A stretch of DNA of 64,000 nt from Macrotis lagotis (lineage: Eukaryota; Chordata; Mammalia; Peramelemorphia; Peramelidae), in the NCBI RefSeq assembly GCF_037893015.1, contig NC_133658.1:282961869-283025868 (forward strand), written 5' to 3'. Below, piece by piece: positions 32,580 through 44,040 of this stretch. The number at the start of each line of letters is the position of its first letter. Within the stretch, counting starts at the first letter, position 1. A model generated the notes under the pieces. The model made no database searches, was not told where the DNA came from, and was given only the letters and a program-made list of their open reading frames with translations. The position numbers and the translations under genes are program-made.

Positions 32580-33175
32580 CCTACCAATTCTCTTGAATGG
32601 AAATGTTGGTTGCTAAGGTGCTACCAATCTCTAGCTTTCTTAATCTTTGGCTGATTTACCCTAGCTTTTACAGAGATCATCTACCTAAAATGAGGTTCAA
32701 TTTCAGATTCTCTGTATCCCCTGAGGCAACAGATATTATGACTACTGAAAAAAATAAATTTCTCTTGACACATATTAATGCTTAAGAGAAAATGCCAAAA
32801 AATTGCAAGAGATAAATTATTATTCCTCCCTTCCTTCTGTGTTTTAGCTGGCTATTTTGTTAGTAACAATAACACCTTTGACAACAAATAACAGAGTTTT
32901 CAACCAGCTTCCTAAATACTGCATATCTCTAAATGAAGTTGAGGGACCTTCTATAATGAGATAATTAGTTAAATGCAGCTTAATTGGATATAACATAGGG
33001 AGATAATGAAAGGGGAAATTCAAGAAAATTATTCATATAAATGCATCTAATTAGGAGAGCTAAATTATGACAAACCCCATCACACATAAATACACACACA
33101 GTTCAAAGATAAACTATATACATTACTTCAGATGAATTCAAATCTTCTTGGTTCTTATCCTGCTTCTCAGGTAAT
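32580..33175. other. Unassigned
   Basis: AT-rich. A 62-codon frame at 32,597-32,785 is unremarkable. Confidence 0.4.
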
Positions 33176-33600
33176 AAGCATTTATTAGCTATTCACTATT
33201 TGCCTGACTGGGGCAGCTAGGTGCCAGGCCTGGAGTCAGGAAGACCTATGTTCAAATTTGACCTCAGACACTTTCTAGCTGTGTGATTTTGGGTAAGTCA
33301 CCTCTCATGTTTGTCTCAGCTTCCTCATCTGTAAATGAATCATAGAAAGAAATGGCAAACTATGACAGCATCTTTGCCAAGAAAACTCTAAAAGGATTCA
33401 TGGAAGAGTTGGACATGGCTGAAAATGACTAAACAACCACAAAAATGAGCCTGATACTATCTTAAGAACTGAGAATTTAAATACAAACAAAAGGAATGAC
33501 AGTGACTTCCTCATGGGGTTTACATTCTAGTAATGGGGAAAAAAGACTTAAAAGGGAGCTGAAAAGAGCTGTGACTAGGAGGGATATAATGAGAAAGAGT
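33175..33600 (+). repeat. Ancient unclassified repeat with nested SINE
   Basis: AAGCATTTATTAGCTATTCAC before the SINE joins ACTATCTTAAGAACTGAGAA and TTACATTCTAGTAATGGGG after it, the same order as at 14,460-14,900. Confidence 0.5.
33203..33455 (+). mobile_element. Longer-tailed marsupial SINE, nested
   Basis: tRNA-like head plus the extended 3' part: TCATCTGTAAATGAATC, GCATCTTTGCCAAGAAAAC, GACATGGCTGAAAATGACT. A GCCTGA duplication flanks it. The head has a deletion after GGGGCAGCTAGGTG. Confidence 0.8.
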
Positions 33601-33779
33601 TATAATAGTTTTATTTCTGCTGTAGTAGCAGAAATGTTTGTCAACTGATTCCATTTTTATTTTAAGCCTCCATTTTGTTATTGAGTTGTTTTGAACAAAT
33701 TGTTTTTCTATAACAAGGTGTGTATAACTCACCATAAGTGTATTCTTTAAAAATTTCCCCTTAATTACACATAAAAACA

Positions 33780-34315
33780 ATTTTCAACTTTCATTTTTAA
33801 AAAATTGAGTTCCAGATTCTCTCCTGTCCTTTCTCCTCTTTCTTCTCATTGAGAAGGCAAGCAATTTGATATAGATTATACATGTACAGTGATGCAAAAT
33901 ATATATCTGTATTAGCCAAGTTGCATAAGAAAAAAGCCCCCCAAAACCAACCCCCAAATTAAAATAAATTTTAAATAGAACTTCTGACTGTGCCCAGACT
34001 CCATCAGTTGTTTCTCTGGAGGGGGATAGCACTTTTCAAAATAAATCCTTTAGAACTGTCTTTGGTTATTATATTGCTGAGAATAGCCAAGTCATTCACA
34101 GTTTTGATCATCATACAATATTCCTATTGCTATATACACTGTTCTAGTTCTGCTCACTTCACTTTGCATCTGTTCTTGTCTTCTCAATTGGGGAATGATA
34201 TATTCTTGTACATTTGATTCTTTTTTCTATATATTTGAGAAATGAGTCTTTTTATCAGGGAAACTTGCTGTAAAATTTTTTTCCACAGTTATGATAACTA
34301 AGTGTGCATTTCCCT
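33780..34315 (-). mobile_element. Old L1 3' end
   Basis: Reverse-oriented 3' UTR (GATATAGATTATACATGTAC, ATTGCTGAGAATAGCC, GTTCTGCTCACTTCACTTTG) and the ORF2 end. The 5' side stops close to the site where the younger L1 inserted. Confidence 0.7.
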
Positions 34316-34338
34316 CCATCCAATTCTCCCCACTGTTT

Positions 34339-35573
34339 TTTTAAAATTTATTTTTATTAAAGATATTATTTGAGTTTTACAATTTTCCCCCAATCTTGCT
34401 TCCTTCCCCCACCCCCACCCCACAGAGAGCACTCTGTCAGTCTTTATTTTGTTTCCATGTTGTACCTTGATCCAAATTGGGTGTGATGAGAGAGAAATCA
34501 TATCCTTAAAGAGAACAGAATTCTCAGAGGTAACAAGATCAGACAATAAGATATCTGTTTTTTTTCTAAATTAAAGGGAATAGTCCTCGTACTTTGTTCA
34601 CACTCCACAGCTACTTATCTGGATACAGATGGTATTCTCCATTTCAGACAGCCCAAAATTGTTCCCAATTTTTGCACTGATGGAATGAGCAAGTCTTTCA
34701 AGGTTGAACATCACTCCTATGTTGTTGTTAGGGTATACAGTGTTTTTCTGGTTCTGCTCATCTCACTCAGCATCAGTTCATGCAAATCCCTCCAGGTTTC
34801 CCTGAAATCCTGTCCCTTCTGGTTTCTAATAGAACAATAGTGTTCTATGACATACATATACCACAGTTTGCTAAGCCATTCCCCAATTGAAGGACATTTA
34901 CTGGATTTCCAATTCTTTGACACCACAAACAGGGCTGCTATAAATATTTTTGTACAAGTAATGTTTTTACCCTTTTTCCTCATCTCTTCAGGGTACAGAC
35001 CCAGTAGTGGTATTGCTGGGTCAAAGGGTATGCACATTTTTGTTGCCCTTTGGGCATAGTTCCAAATAGCTCTCCAGAAGGGTTGGATGAGTTCACAGCT
35101 CCACCAACAATGTAATAGTGTCCCAGATTTCCCACATCCCTTCCAACAATGATCATTATCCTTCCTGGTCATACTGGCCAATCTGAGAGGTGTGAGGTGG
35201 TACCTCAGAGAAGCTTTAATTTGCATTTCTCTAATAATTAATGATTTAGAGCATTTTTTTCATATAGCTATGGATTGCTTTGATCTCCTCATCTGTAAAT
35301 TGCCTTTGCATATCCTTTGACCATTTGTCAATTGGGGAATGACTTTTTGTTTTAAAAATATGACTCAGTTCTCTGTATATTTTAGAAATGAGTCCTTTGT
35401 CAGAATCATTAGTTCTAAAGATTGTTTCCCAATTTACTACATTTCTTTTGATCTTGATTACATTGGTTTTATCTGTGCAAAAGCTTTTTAATTTAATATA
35501 ATTGAAATCATCTAATTGGTTTTTGGTGATGTTCTCCAACTCTTCCTTAGTCATAAACTGTTCCCCTTTCCAT
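34339..35573 (-). mobile_element. L1, 5'-truncated, with clear 17-bp duplication
   Basis: A minus-strand L1 of about 1.24 kb flanked by the perfect duplication AATTCTCCCCACTGTTT (34,322-34,338 and 35,574-35,590). It holds the ORF2 C-terminal region in two frames. Residues such as DDFNYIKLKSFCTDKT lie at 35,554-35,246, then HLTPLRLASMTRKDN and the zinc-knuckle-like CWKGCGKSGTLLHCWWSC lie at 35,226-34,717. A frameshift separates them. A short 3' UTR with a purine/pyrimidine-rich stretch and A-rich tail follows. The endonuclease and reverse-transcriptase domains are missing, so it is inactive. It landed between an old L1 3' end and an old HAL1. Confidence 0.95.
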
Positions 35574-35593
35574 AATTCTCCCCACTGTTTATC

Positions 35594-35660
35594 CTTCTCT
35601 CTCTCTGTCTCCCTCTGTCTCTCTGTCTCTCTCTGTCTCTGTCTCTCTGTCTCTCTCTCT
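35594..35660. repeat. (CT)n/(CTGT)n microsatellite
   Basis: Pyrimidine repeats of CTCTGT and CTCT units. Confidence 0.9.
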
Positions 35661-36189
35661 TCACCTCCTCCAAAGTGTTTTGCTTTCTGACTACCACCTC
35701 CACCAATCCATTCTCTTTTCTATCATTTCCCTTGTTTCTCTTATTCTCTCTCCCCTCCTATTTCCCTGTAGAATATATTATCCAACTATATCCAACTGAA
35801 TGTGTATATCTTTTTCCTCTTTGAGCCAGTTTTGATGAAAATAAGTTTCAAATATTGTCTTCCACCTTCTGTCTTATCTTCTACTATAAAAACTCTTTTG
35901 CATCTCTGTTTTGGTAAGGTAATTTACTTCATTCTACCTCTTTCTCTCCCTTCTGAGTGCATCCTTATTTCTCCCTGCTTAATTTTATTTATTTATTTTT
36001 TTAGATATCAACTTATTATATTCAATTCACACCCTACCCTCTGTCTAGATATTCTGCTTTTTAATTGTCCTAATAACACACTTCTTTGGATCTACAACTA
36101 TCATCTTCCCATGAAGGAATGTACATAGTTTTATGTTTTTGATTCCCTTATTATTTCTTTTCTCTGTTTACTTTTTATACATCTATTTT

Positions 36190-36325
36190 TTTGGGTGGGG
36201 TACAAGGCAATGGGATTAAATGACTGGTTCAAGATCACACAAGTAAGTAAATATTAGGTGTTGAACTCAGACCCTCCTGACTCCAGAACCAGGTGTTCTA
36301 TCTGCTGAGCCACCTAGCTGCCCCT
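36190..36325 (-). mobile_element. tRNA-derived SINE in HAL1
   Basis: Reverse copy, moderately diverged, with a TCTGTTTAC duplication on each side (about 36,162 and 36,327). It post-dates the HAL1. Confidence 0.88.
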
Positions 36326-36839
36326 TCTGTTTACCTTTTTACGCTTCTCTTGAATCTTGTATTTGAGAGTCATATTTTCTATTCTTTATGACATTTTTTC
36401 ATCAAAAATACTTGAAAAGTTCTTGATTTCATTAAATTTCAATTTTTTCAACTTGAAGGATTATATTCAGTTTTTCTGGGCAAATGATTTTAGCTCCTTT
36501 GCCCTCCAGAATGTCATATTTCAAGTCCTCTAGTCCTTCAGTGCAGAAGTTGCTAAATTATGTGTTATCAACTCAATGATATTTGAATTCTTTCTGTCTG
36601 CCTGCACTATCTTCCCCTTGACCTGGGAGCTCTGGAATTTGCCTATAATATTCTTGGGACTTTTCCTTTTGGGATCCTTTTCAGGAGGCAATTAATGGAT
36701 TTTTTTCCATTTCTATTTTATTCCCTGGTTCTAGGATATCAGTTTTCCTTGATAATTTTTGAAATTTGATGCCTAGGCTCTCTCTCTCTCTCTCTTTTTT
36801 TTTTTATCATGGCTTTCAGGTAATATAGTAATTCTTTTT

Positions 36840-36988
36840 GTTTTTGCTTTTGCAAGGCAATGGTAGGTTAAGTGACTTAGCCAAGATCATATAGCTAGGT
36901 TATTATTAAGTATATGAAGCGGCATTTGAACTCAGGTCCTCTTGACTCCAGGACTGGTGCTCTATCCACTTTGCCACCTGGCTGCCTC
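36840..36988 (-). mobile_element. tRNA-derived SINE in HAL1 ORF1
   Basis: Reverse copy ending at the head AGGCAGCCAGGTGGCAAAG. It interrupts the ORF1 region of the old HAL1. Confidence 0.9.
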
Positions 36989-37939
36989 TTAGTATTATTT
37001 TCTTCAGCATTTTTGTGCCCTCTTTACCGAGTTGTTGATTCTTTTTTCTTGATTTTCTTGTGTCATTCTCATTTCTTTTCCCAGTTTTACCTCTACTTCT
37101 CTGATTTTTCAGAGTTTTTTGAGTTATTTTGACTTTTAGCTTTATATTTAAGTTGGACTCTGTTCCTGGGATGGAAGGGACACTGTTCCAAAGCTTCAGA
37201 TTTTTTGTGCTTCTTTTCAGACCTAGTTCTGGGAGCCTGCAAGTTCTTTCAAGGTAGTATGATCTACAGAAGATGTGGTCTGTAAATGACCACAAGAACT
37301 TTTCTCTGCCCTGGAACAGGGTCCTTGTACTCCTGTGGCCACATGCTCTAGTATATGGGGGTCCAACCTTTTAGCTCTTCTGAGCTATATTGCCCAACAA
37401 AACTAGTCAGGTACTTCATAGAGAACTTAATATTTATTTTTTACTATACCATAGCCCATATTGCCAATGAGTATAATAATAAAATGCATGAATGGGTTTT
37501 GAGTTGTATATACCTGCTCTAGTGTTTTAGTTTCTCCTCTTCCTTGCTTTGGGACTATGTTGAGTACTGGGGTATCAGCAAAGGGTCCCCTGAAATCTTC
37601 TTCTGATCAGTTGACTGATCCTTTTTTCCATTTGTACCCTGAGAACTAAGGAAGCCATTACTACCAATTCTCTCATCCCCAATGCCTGCTGCTGTCTTTT
37701 GGGACTTGTCTGTGCTGGCTCAGCTTGCTTTGGATTGTACTCCACTCTCACTCCAGTAAGACAGATCTTTTTTATTGATTTTCTAAGGTGTCTGTGGCTG
37801 AAAAATTATTTTATCCTTTTTGTTGGTTTAGTTGCTCCAGAATTTTTTTTGAAGCATTATTTTAACATTGTTTGGAGTGAGATTTGGGAGGGTTCAGTTG
37901 AGTCTCTGCCTTTATTCTGTCATCTTGGTTCTACCCATA

Positions 37940-38860
37940 GCATATGTGTTTTCTTAAATAACTGATCAACAAATGTGAACTCTTGAGTCTCATCTGGAAG
38001 AAGTTTATCAAAGCCTCAAAGAATACGATTGACTTTTTTAGTTCGGATTTGTATTTTTTAGAGTACTATATTATTTACACACTTAGATTAATAAAGTTTG
38101 CTTGCTTACATTGAAAAAATTCAATTCTAATTAGTGTTGACTATAAAGCACATATAATGTTAAATTGGCTATGAATAGGCACGAAATTATATGAAGGGAA
38201 GAACACGTGAGTGTCTGATGGTGAAGTCCAAAAAAGTTAAAAGGAGAACTGAGAGGAGATTGAAGGATGACTATCATGGCCCTCTCTCCAAAACGAAAGC
38301 CTTAGAGTAGGAGAAAGGCCAGTGTGATGGAAAGATGCTACTGGGTGAGAAGGTTCCAGATGCTGAGAGAAGTTCTAAAGTGAGAAGGTTGAGGGATGAG
38401 GGACAAATCAGAACTACAACCAGGAGAGGATTAAAAAAAATCCTTAGAATTAACAAAATAGAACCAAATTATTGAAGGAGCCAGAAATTATGATTTTGTT
38501 CTGTAACCCTGAATATCAGAAATTCAAGAGCAAAGCACTTAACATATATTTTTATGCATAAATATATATTTATTTATACATATATATATTATATGCATAT
38601 ATTTGTCCAGATTAATAAAGTAATTATTAGTAAATATTAGACTCAAATGGGCAAATCTTCTATACCTTCTGAGATGAATAGGGAAAGAGAGGGGAAACTA
38701 TTTCTCTTTCCTGAGGTTAGATGGGATGGATAAAGTATTCCTATGTCTTGTCTTGGCATGTTGGTATAGAGATGGTATGGTATAGAGATGGCTGGTATAG
38801 AGATCTCTTTCCTTCTCTTTAGGAATGGGCCATGATCACTGTTATAAATGGCTCATAATT
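37940..38860. other. Unassigned
   Basis: AT-rich, with an alternating AT stretch near 38,556-38,602 and a short repeat of GGTATAGAGATGG units at 38,762-38,802. No gene recognised. Confidence 0.4.
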
Positions 38861-38865
38861 ATAAG

Positions 38866-39015
38866 AACTTAGTTTGAGAGCACCGACCCTGAAGTCAGGA
38901 GGAACTGAGTTCAAATATGACCTTAGACACTTAATAATTACTTAGCTGGGTGACCTTGGGCAAGTCACTTAATTTCCATTCCTTGTAAAAAACAAAAAAA
39001 AAAAAAAGAAAAAAA
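38866..39015 (+). mobile_element. tRNA-derived SINE, head truncated
   Basis: Begins at GAGAGCACCGACCCTGAAG, so the A-box part is missing. Ends in an A-rich tail. Confidence 0.88.
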
Positions 39016-39019
39016 CAGT

Positions 39020-39490
39020 CTGGAGTGATAAAATAGCTTTTTATTAATTAACTCCCCCTCCCCCCAGCAGAAAAAGATCCTTGAACTGTGACAATGTCGA
39101 GTCTTATATACAGTTTGAAAGACTTTATCCTCCTCTCTAAACCAGCCATTGGTCTGAATAGTCAGTTACAGTCTAATCAACACTGCTCAGCTCATACAAC
39201 TTCTAATGTTTTCCCTGCCCTGGTCATTATGCTGATGAGCATAGGGAGAGTATTTAGTAATATGTATAAACTTCATAAAGCAAGCACTTGTAGAGATCAG
39301 GGACCCTAGGTCAACTCAGGACTAGATGGAGCTGATCAGGATGGGAGATCTCTCCCATTTCTGTGATTGGTTGGGGTCAATTCCTTTGTCTCCCCTCTTG
39401 TCTTACTTTCACTTACTGTGGGTAGGCTTGATATCCACAGGCAGACCTCAATCTTTGTAATGTATATTTTTTAAATTAATAAGCTCTTAC
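39020..39490 (-). mobile_element. LTR-like fossil
   Basis: On the minus strand a TATA-like stretch near 39,262 and an AATAAA near 39,045 are in the spacing expected of an LTR. The family is unassigned and no internal region is visible. Confidence 0.35.
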
Positions 39491-39589
39491 ATTCTGTGGA
39501 AACCAAATGCCCTATATTCCTCAAAGTCACTTTGAGAGTTTTATGAATTGCTGTTGATAACCTTGATAACCTTCAAATTTTTCTTTAGG

Positions 39590-39935
39590 TTAATAAGAAG
39601 TCCACTCTGGGACAATGGGATTCTCTGAACCCTGGGCAAGTCAGTTTGCACATATACAAGGAGATTTCCCAGGAGGGACACAGACCTTGGTCCTATATGT
39701 ATGGGAAGTCCCCTGGGGAGGTAGTTGGGACTTTTAGTGCCGTCTGGTGGTTTCTACAAAAATTGTAACCTGAGGAACAAAGCATTGACTCTCACCTGCC
39801 ATTTTGCCTCTCACCCAGTTAAAAACAGGGGCTTTGTGCAGAGAAAATCCTGTAGCCCTGTTACTTACTATGAAGTATTTGCTTAATAAAATATTGTTGT
39901 AGGGGAAATTGATTTTGCACAATGAACCATATTTT
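39590..39935 (+). mobile_element. Possible LTR-like fossil
   Basis: A TTAAAAACAGG box near 39,819 is followed by AATAAA near 39,884. This is only a weak structural resemblance. Confidence 0.25.
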
Positions 39936-40600
39936 ACTAGGTGTTTGGAAATCATCTACCTTCTTCCTTTCATTTGTATGTCCAAATACAGGGAGAAAAC
40001 TGTTACTTTGTAGACTCCCACCATCACTTTTGTATTACTGCTTGTATGAAATCCCACAATATTCTTCTGGCTAGGTTCAGAGTAAAAAAAATCTGGATAG
40101 GCAATCTCATTGTTAAGTTACCAAAAAATTCCTTTTCTCTTATAAATTTAATACACAGCAATATTTTGATATTCAGAACAGAAGAAAGTATTATATATAA
40201 ACCTATGAACTTCTATTCAGTCTAGCCATCATCCACCATGCTGTTGTACATTTTTCTACAGGTGCACCAGCTTCTAACCTGGAGCCTTATTTTCCTGACC
40301 CATGAGAGTTCAACCTAAGGAGGTACAACCAGACTCACCAAGAAATTGTATATTCCCCTTCCATTTTTACCTTTTGCTTTTTAAAAACCTAACTTATATA
40401 ATGACTAAAATAATATAATAGAATTTAATTAAAAAAACTTTTAAATAAAATATTGGAAAACAACTTTGAAAGACATAAGAAAGCTGACCAATTCAATTAC
40501 TAAGAATAACTACATAAGACCAATGACAAAATGTTATTGGTCAAAAAAAAAAAGAAATATTTTTTAAACTAACGCTACTATTCCTAAAAAACCCATTAAT
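39935..40600. other. Unassigned
   Basis: A 94-codon plus frame at 39,941-40,225 has no recognised domain. The rest is AT-rich. Confidence 0.4.
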
Positions 40601-40784
40601 TTTCCAATGATTTCCTATAGCATTCCTTTAACTTCCAGATCAAAACACCTTCTCTAGTTATTATTCCTTTATATGGTTGTCTTCTCCTATTAGAATGGAA
40701 GCTTCTTGAGGGCAGAGACTGTCTGGATTATTGTATTTGTGGCTTCAGTTTAGCACAATGCCTAAGAAATGTTTTAAAATTTAT
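40600..40784 (+). mobile_element. L2-type 3' region
   Basis: GAATGGAAGCTTCTTGAGGG and CAGAGACTGTCTGGATTATT then TTAGCACAATGCC give the L2 terminal order. Confidence 0.65.
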
Positions 40785-40786
40785 TT

Positions 40787-40843
40787 CTATTCTATTCTAT
40801 TCTATTCTATTCTATTCTATTCTATTCTATTCTATTCTATTCT
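40787..40843. repeat. (TATTC)n pentanucleotide microsatellite
   Basis: About 11 nearly perfect TATTC units at the end of an L2 3' end, where the LINE tail probably seeded it. Confidence 0.97.
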
Positions 40844-40859
40844 GTCAAACAATAGTAAT

Positions 40860-41925
40860 AAAATTGTCTTGTGTATGGACCTCCTGTTCTGAACCTCTTT
40901 CTGATTTTTTCTCACAAATGCATTCTTGGAAATGTTTAACATCTTCCTACTTTCCATCATTAAACGATTCACCAACTCCTTTTTTCCTAATAGAAGCCCT
41001 TGCTTGTAACAAGTAAGTATAGGGGACAGGCACTAGATGATTGATATCTCCCTCTACTAAACTATCAGAGCACAATTGGAATTTAAATCTCCCTGGCTAT
41101 AAGACCTGCTCTATTCACAATGCCATGCTATTTTTCAATAAAGAAGTATGATGAAGAAAAGTATTGAGTCTGAAAATGTATGTCTCATTCTGCAACTCTA
41201 GTTCAGGACTTTTTTTTTTGCCAATAGGTGATAATCATGTTTCATCATTGGTCTTCTGAAGTTATGATTATCCATTGAATTGATCAGCTTTCTTAAGTAT
41301 TTCAAAGTTGTTTTACAGAATGTTATTTAAAAATAAAAAAATTAAATTCCATTATATTATTTTAGTCATTATATAAATCATTCTGGTTCTATTCATTGGA
41401 CTCCTGTTAATGGACTAAGAAAATCTAAAGGTGGAGGAGAAATGTGCTCTTTTGTCTTAAAAGCAACTAGAGATGCTGAACTAGTTCTACTGAAGAATGT
41501 CCAAGGAAAATTAGGAAGCAGAGAATGGGAAGGACTTCTGAGGGAGCAATTTCCTTCAATTTCAAAACAGCCTGTTTTAGCAAAAATTGTATCTATCTGC
41601 ATAATCAGTATTCTGTAGAATATCTGAAAGAAAATTAAATGCATTGTAGATTTTTTTTGGAAGGGCAGAAATTATTCCAAACTGTAATATTTTACATGCA
41701 AGTTAGGAAACATAGCAAAAGGTTAGTAATTAAAATATAAACAACTCAGTTCTCACCTTCTGGCTTTCCAGAGCACATAAGCATCCTGTAGACTCAAGAA
41801 AAGAAACTTCTTGCCTTTCTTCAATAAATAAAATCATCTTTGCCTAATAGCAGCATGTAAATTCATTGCCATTGTTCATGTCAGTTTTTTTTAATAAAAA
41901 GGAAATAAAAGTTTATATTTAATTT
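40860..41925. other. Mostly unassigned; MIR-like remnant near 41,040-41,130
   Basis: A reverse MIR-like stretch (ATTGGAATTTAAATCTCCC, CCTGCTCTATTCACAATGCC) is the only repeat suspected. An 83-codon minus frame at 41,393-41,644 is unremarkable. Confidence 0.4.
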
Positions 41926-41945
41926 ATTCAAAAGAATAGATTTTG

Positions 41946-43850
41946 TCCCATTCAAAGTAACCTCAGACAATATAAAATACCTGGGAGTCTATTTGCCAAG
42001 GCAAACTCAGAAACTTTTTGAAAACAATTATAAAACACTTCTCACACAAATTAAATCAGATTTAAATAACTGGGCAAACATCAACTGCTCATGGATAGGT
42101 CTAGCTAATATAATAAAATTGATAATTTTATCAAAACTAAACTACCTGTTTAGTGCCCTACCAATCAAAATTCCAAAAAATTACTTTAATGAGTAAGAAA
42201 AGTTGTAAGTAAATTCATATGGAGAAATAAAAAGTCAAGAATTTCCAGAGATTAAATGAAAAAAAGTGCAAAAGAAGGTGGCTTAGCCCTACCTGATCTA
42301 AAATTATATTATAAAGCATCAATCATCAAAACTGTCTGGTATTGGCTAAGAAATAGAGTGGTGGACCAGTGGAATAGACTAGGTGCAATAGCAGGAAACG
42401 TTTATAGTAATCTGCTGTTTGATTAACCCAAAGAGTCCAGCTAATGGGATAAAAACTCTCTCTTTGATAAAAACTGCAGAGAAAATTGGAAGTTAGTATG
42501 GAAGAAACTTAGATTAGACCAACACCTCACACCCTATACCAAGATAAGATACAGATGGATACAGGATTTAGACATAAAAACAATACTATAAGCAAACTAG
42601 AAGATCAAGGACTAGTTTACCTGTCAGATCTATGGAAAGGAAAGCAGTTTATGACTAAGGAAGAGATGGAGAACATCACTAAAAACAAACTAGATGATTT
42701 TGATTACATTAAATTAAAAAGCTTTTGTACAGACAAAACCACTGTAACCAAGATCAAAAGAAATGTAGTAAACTGGAAAACAATCTTTACAACTAATGTT
42801 TCTGACAAAGGACTCATTTCTAAAATATACAGAGAACTGAGTCAAATTTAAAAAAAAGAGCCAATTTCCAATTGACAAATGATCAAAGGATATGGAAAGG
42901 CAATTTACAGATGAAGAGATCAAAGCAATCCATAGTCATATGAAAAACTGCTCTAAATCATTACTTGTTAGAGAAATGCAAATTAAAGCTTCTCTGAGGT
43001 ACCACCTCACACCTCTCAGACTGGCCAATATGGCCAGAAAGGATAATAATCAATGTTGGAAGGGTTGTGGGAAATCTGGGATACTGTTACATTGTTGGTG
43101 GAGCTGTCAACTCATCCAACCTTTCTGGAGAGAAATTTGGAACTACGCCCAAAGAACAACACAAACGTGCATACCCTTTGATCCAGACTACTGGGTCTAT
43201 ACCCTGAAGAGATGATGAAAAAGGGTAAAAACATCACTTGTACAAAAATATTCATAGCAGCCCTGTTTGTGGTGGCAAAGAACTGGAAATCAAGTAAATG
43301 TCCTTCAATTGGGGAATGGCTTAGCAAACTGTGGTATATATGTATGTCATGGAACACTATTGTTCTATTAGAAACCAGGAGGGATGGGAACTCAGGGAAG
43401 CCTTGAGGAATTTGCATGAACTGATGCTGAGTGAGATGAGCAGAACCAGAAAAACACTGTATACCCTAACAGCAACATGGGGGTGATGATCAACCTTGAT
43501 GGACTTGCTCATTCCATCAGTGCAACAATCAGGGACAATTTGGGGCTGTCTGCAATGGAGAATACCATCTGTATCCAGAGAAAGAATTGTGGAGTTTGAA
43601 AAAAGACCAAGGACTATTAACTTTAATTTAGGAAAAAAACCTGATACCTTATTGTCTGATCTTGCTATCTCTTATACATTATGTTTCTTTCTTAAGGATA
43701 TGATTTCTCTTTCAACACATTCAATTTGGATAAATGTATACCATGGAAACAATGTAAAGACTGCCAGATTGCCTTCTGTGGGGGGTGGAGGAGGGAGTAA
43801 GATTAGGGGAAAAATTGTAAAACTCAAAATAAATAAAATCTATAAAAATT
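41946..43850 (+). mobile_element. L1, 5'-truncated, with 15-bp duplication
   Basis: A plus-strand L1 of about 1.9 kb flanked by the perfect duplication AAAGAATAGATTTTG (41,931-41,945 and 43,851-43,865). It begins late in ORF2 (NYKTLLTQIKSDLNNWANI and LSKLNYLFSALPIKIPKNYF at 41,993-42,196). It continues through DDFDYIKLKSFCTDKT, SDKGLISKIYRELSQI (42,555-42,851), RYHLTPLRLANMARKDN and CWKGCGKSGILLHCWWSC (42,892-43,215) and the last part (43,212-43,406). The frame changes several times, so it is inactive. The 3' UTR and A-rich tail are present. It is closely similar to the opposite-strand copy at 34,339. Confidence 0.95.
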
Positions 43851-43865
43851 AAAGAATAGATTTTG

Positions 43866-44040
43866 ATGACAATTTGGGCTAGTGGATAGAGAGGTAGCTA
43901 ATCAGGAATATCTGGGGTCAAATACTGACTCAGATCCATCAGTTCTATGGGACCCTGGACCAGTAGCTTAACTTCTCAGCACTCTTAAATAGCTCTCTGA
44001 GATTGTAAATTAAAGAGAAAGTGTCAGTCTAATCCTATTG
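43866..44040 (+). mobile_element. Highly degraded SINE
   Basis: Traces of a SINE body (GCTAGTGGATAGAGAGG, GGGTCAAATACTGACTCAGA, CTTAACTTCTCAGC) remain. Much older than the L1 beside it. Confidence 0.5.

Larger units (their letters stand above)
35591..37936 (-). mobile_element. Old HAL1/L1 5' half
   Basis: Read leftward from 37,936, the start GGGTAGAACCAAGATGACAG is L1-like. Then come a 5' UTR, ORF1 remnants (for example GCTTTCAGGTAATATAG and GACCTGGGAGCTCTGGAATT in reverse near 36,820 and 36,625) and a HAL1-like region after ORF1. No ORF2 is seen. It is much more diverged than the three younger HAL1 copies, and two SINEs (36,190-36,325; 36,840-36,988) interrupt it. A (CT)n/(CTGT)n tract lies at 35,594-35,660. 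Confidence 0.7.

Noticed and set aside
34339-35573. Active L1
   Set aside because: It lacks the endonuclease and most of the reverse transcriptase and its reading frame is shifted.
39590-39935. Retroviral provirus around the LTR-like stretches at 39-40 kb
   Set aside because: The two LTR-like stretches are in opposite orientation and unlike each other, and no gag, pol or env sequence lies between them.
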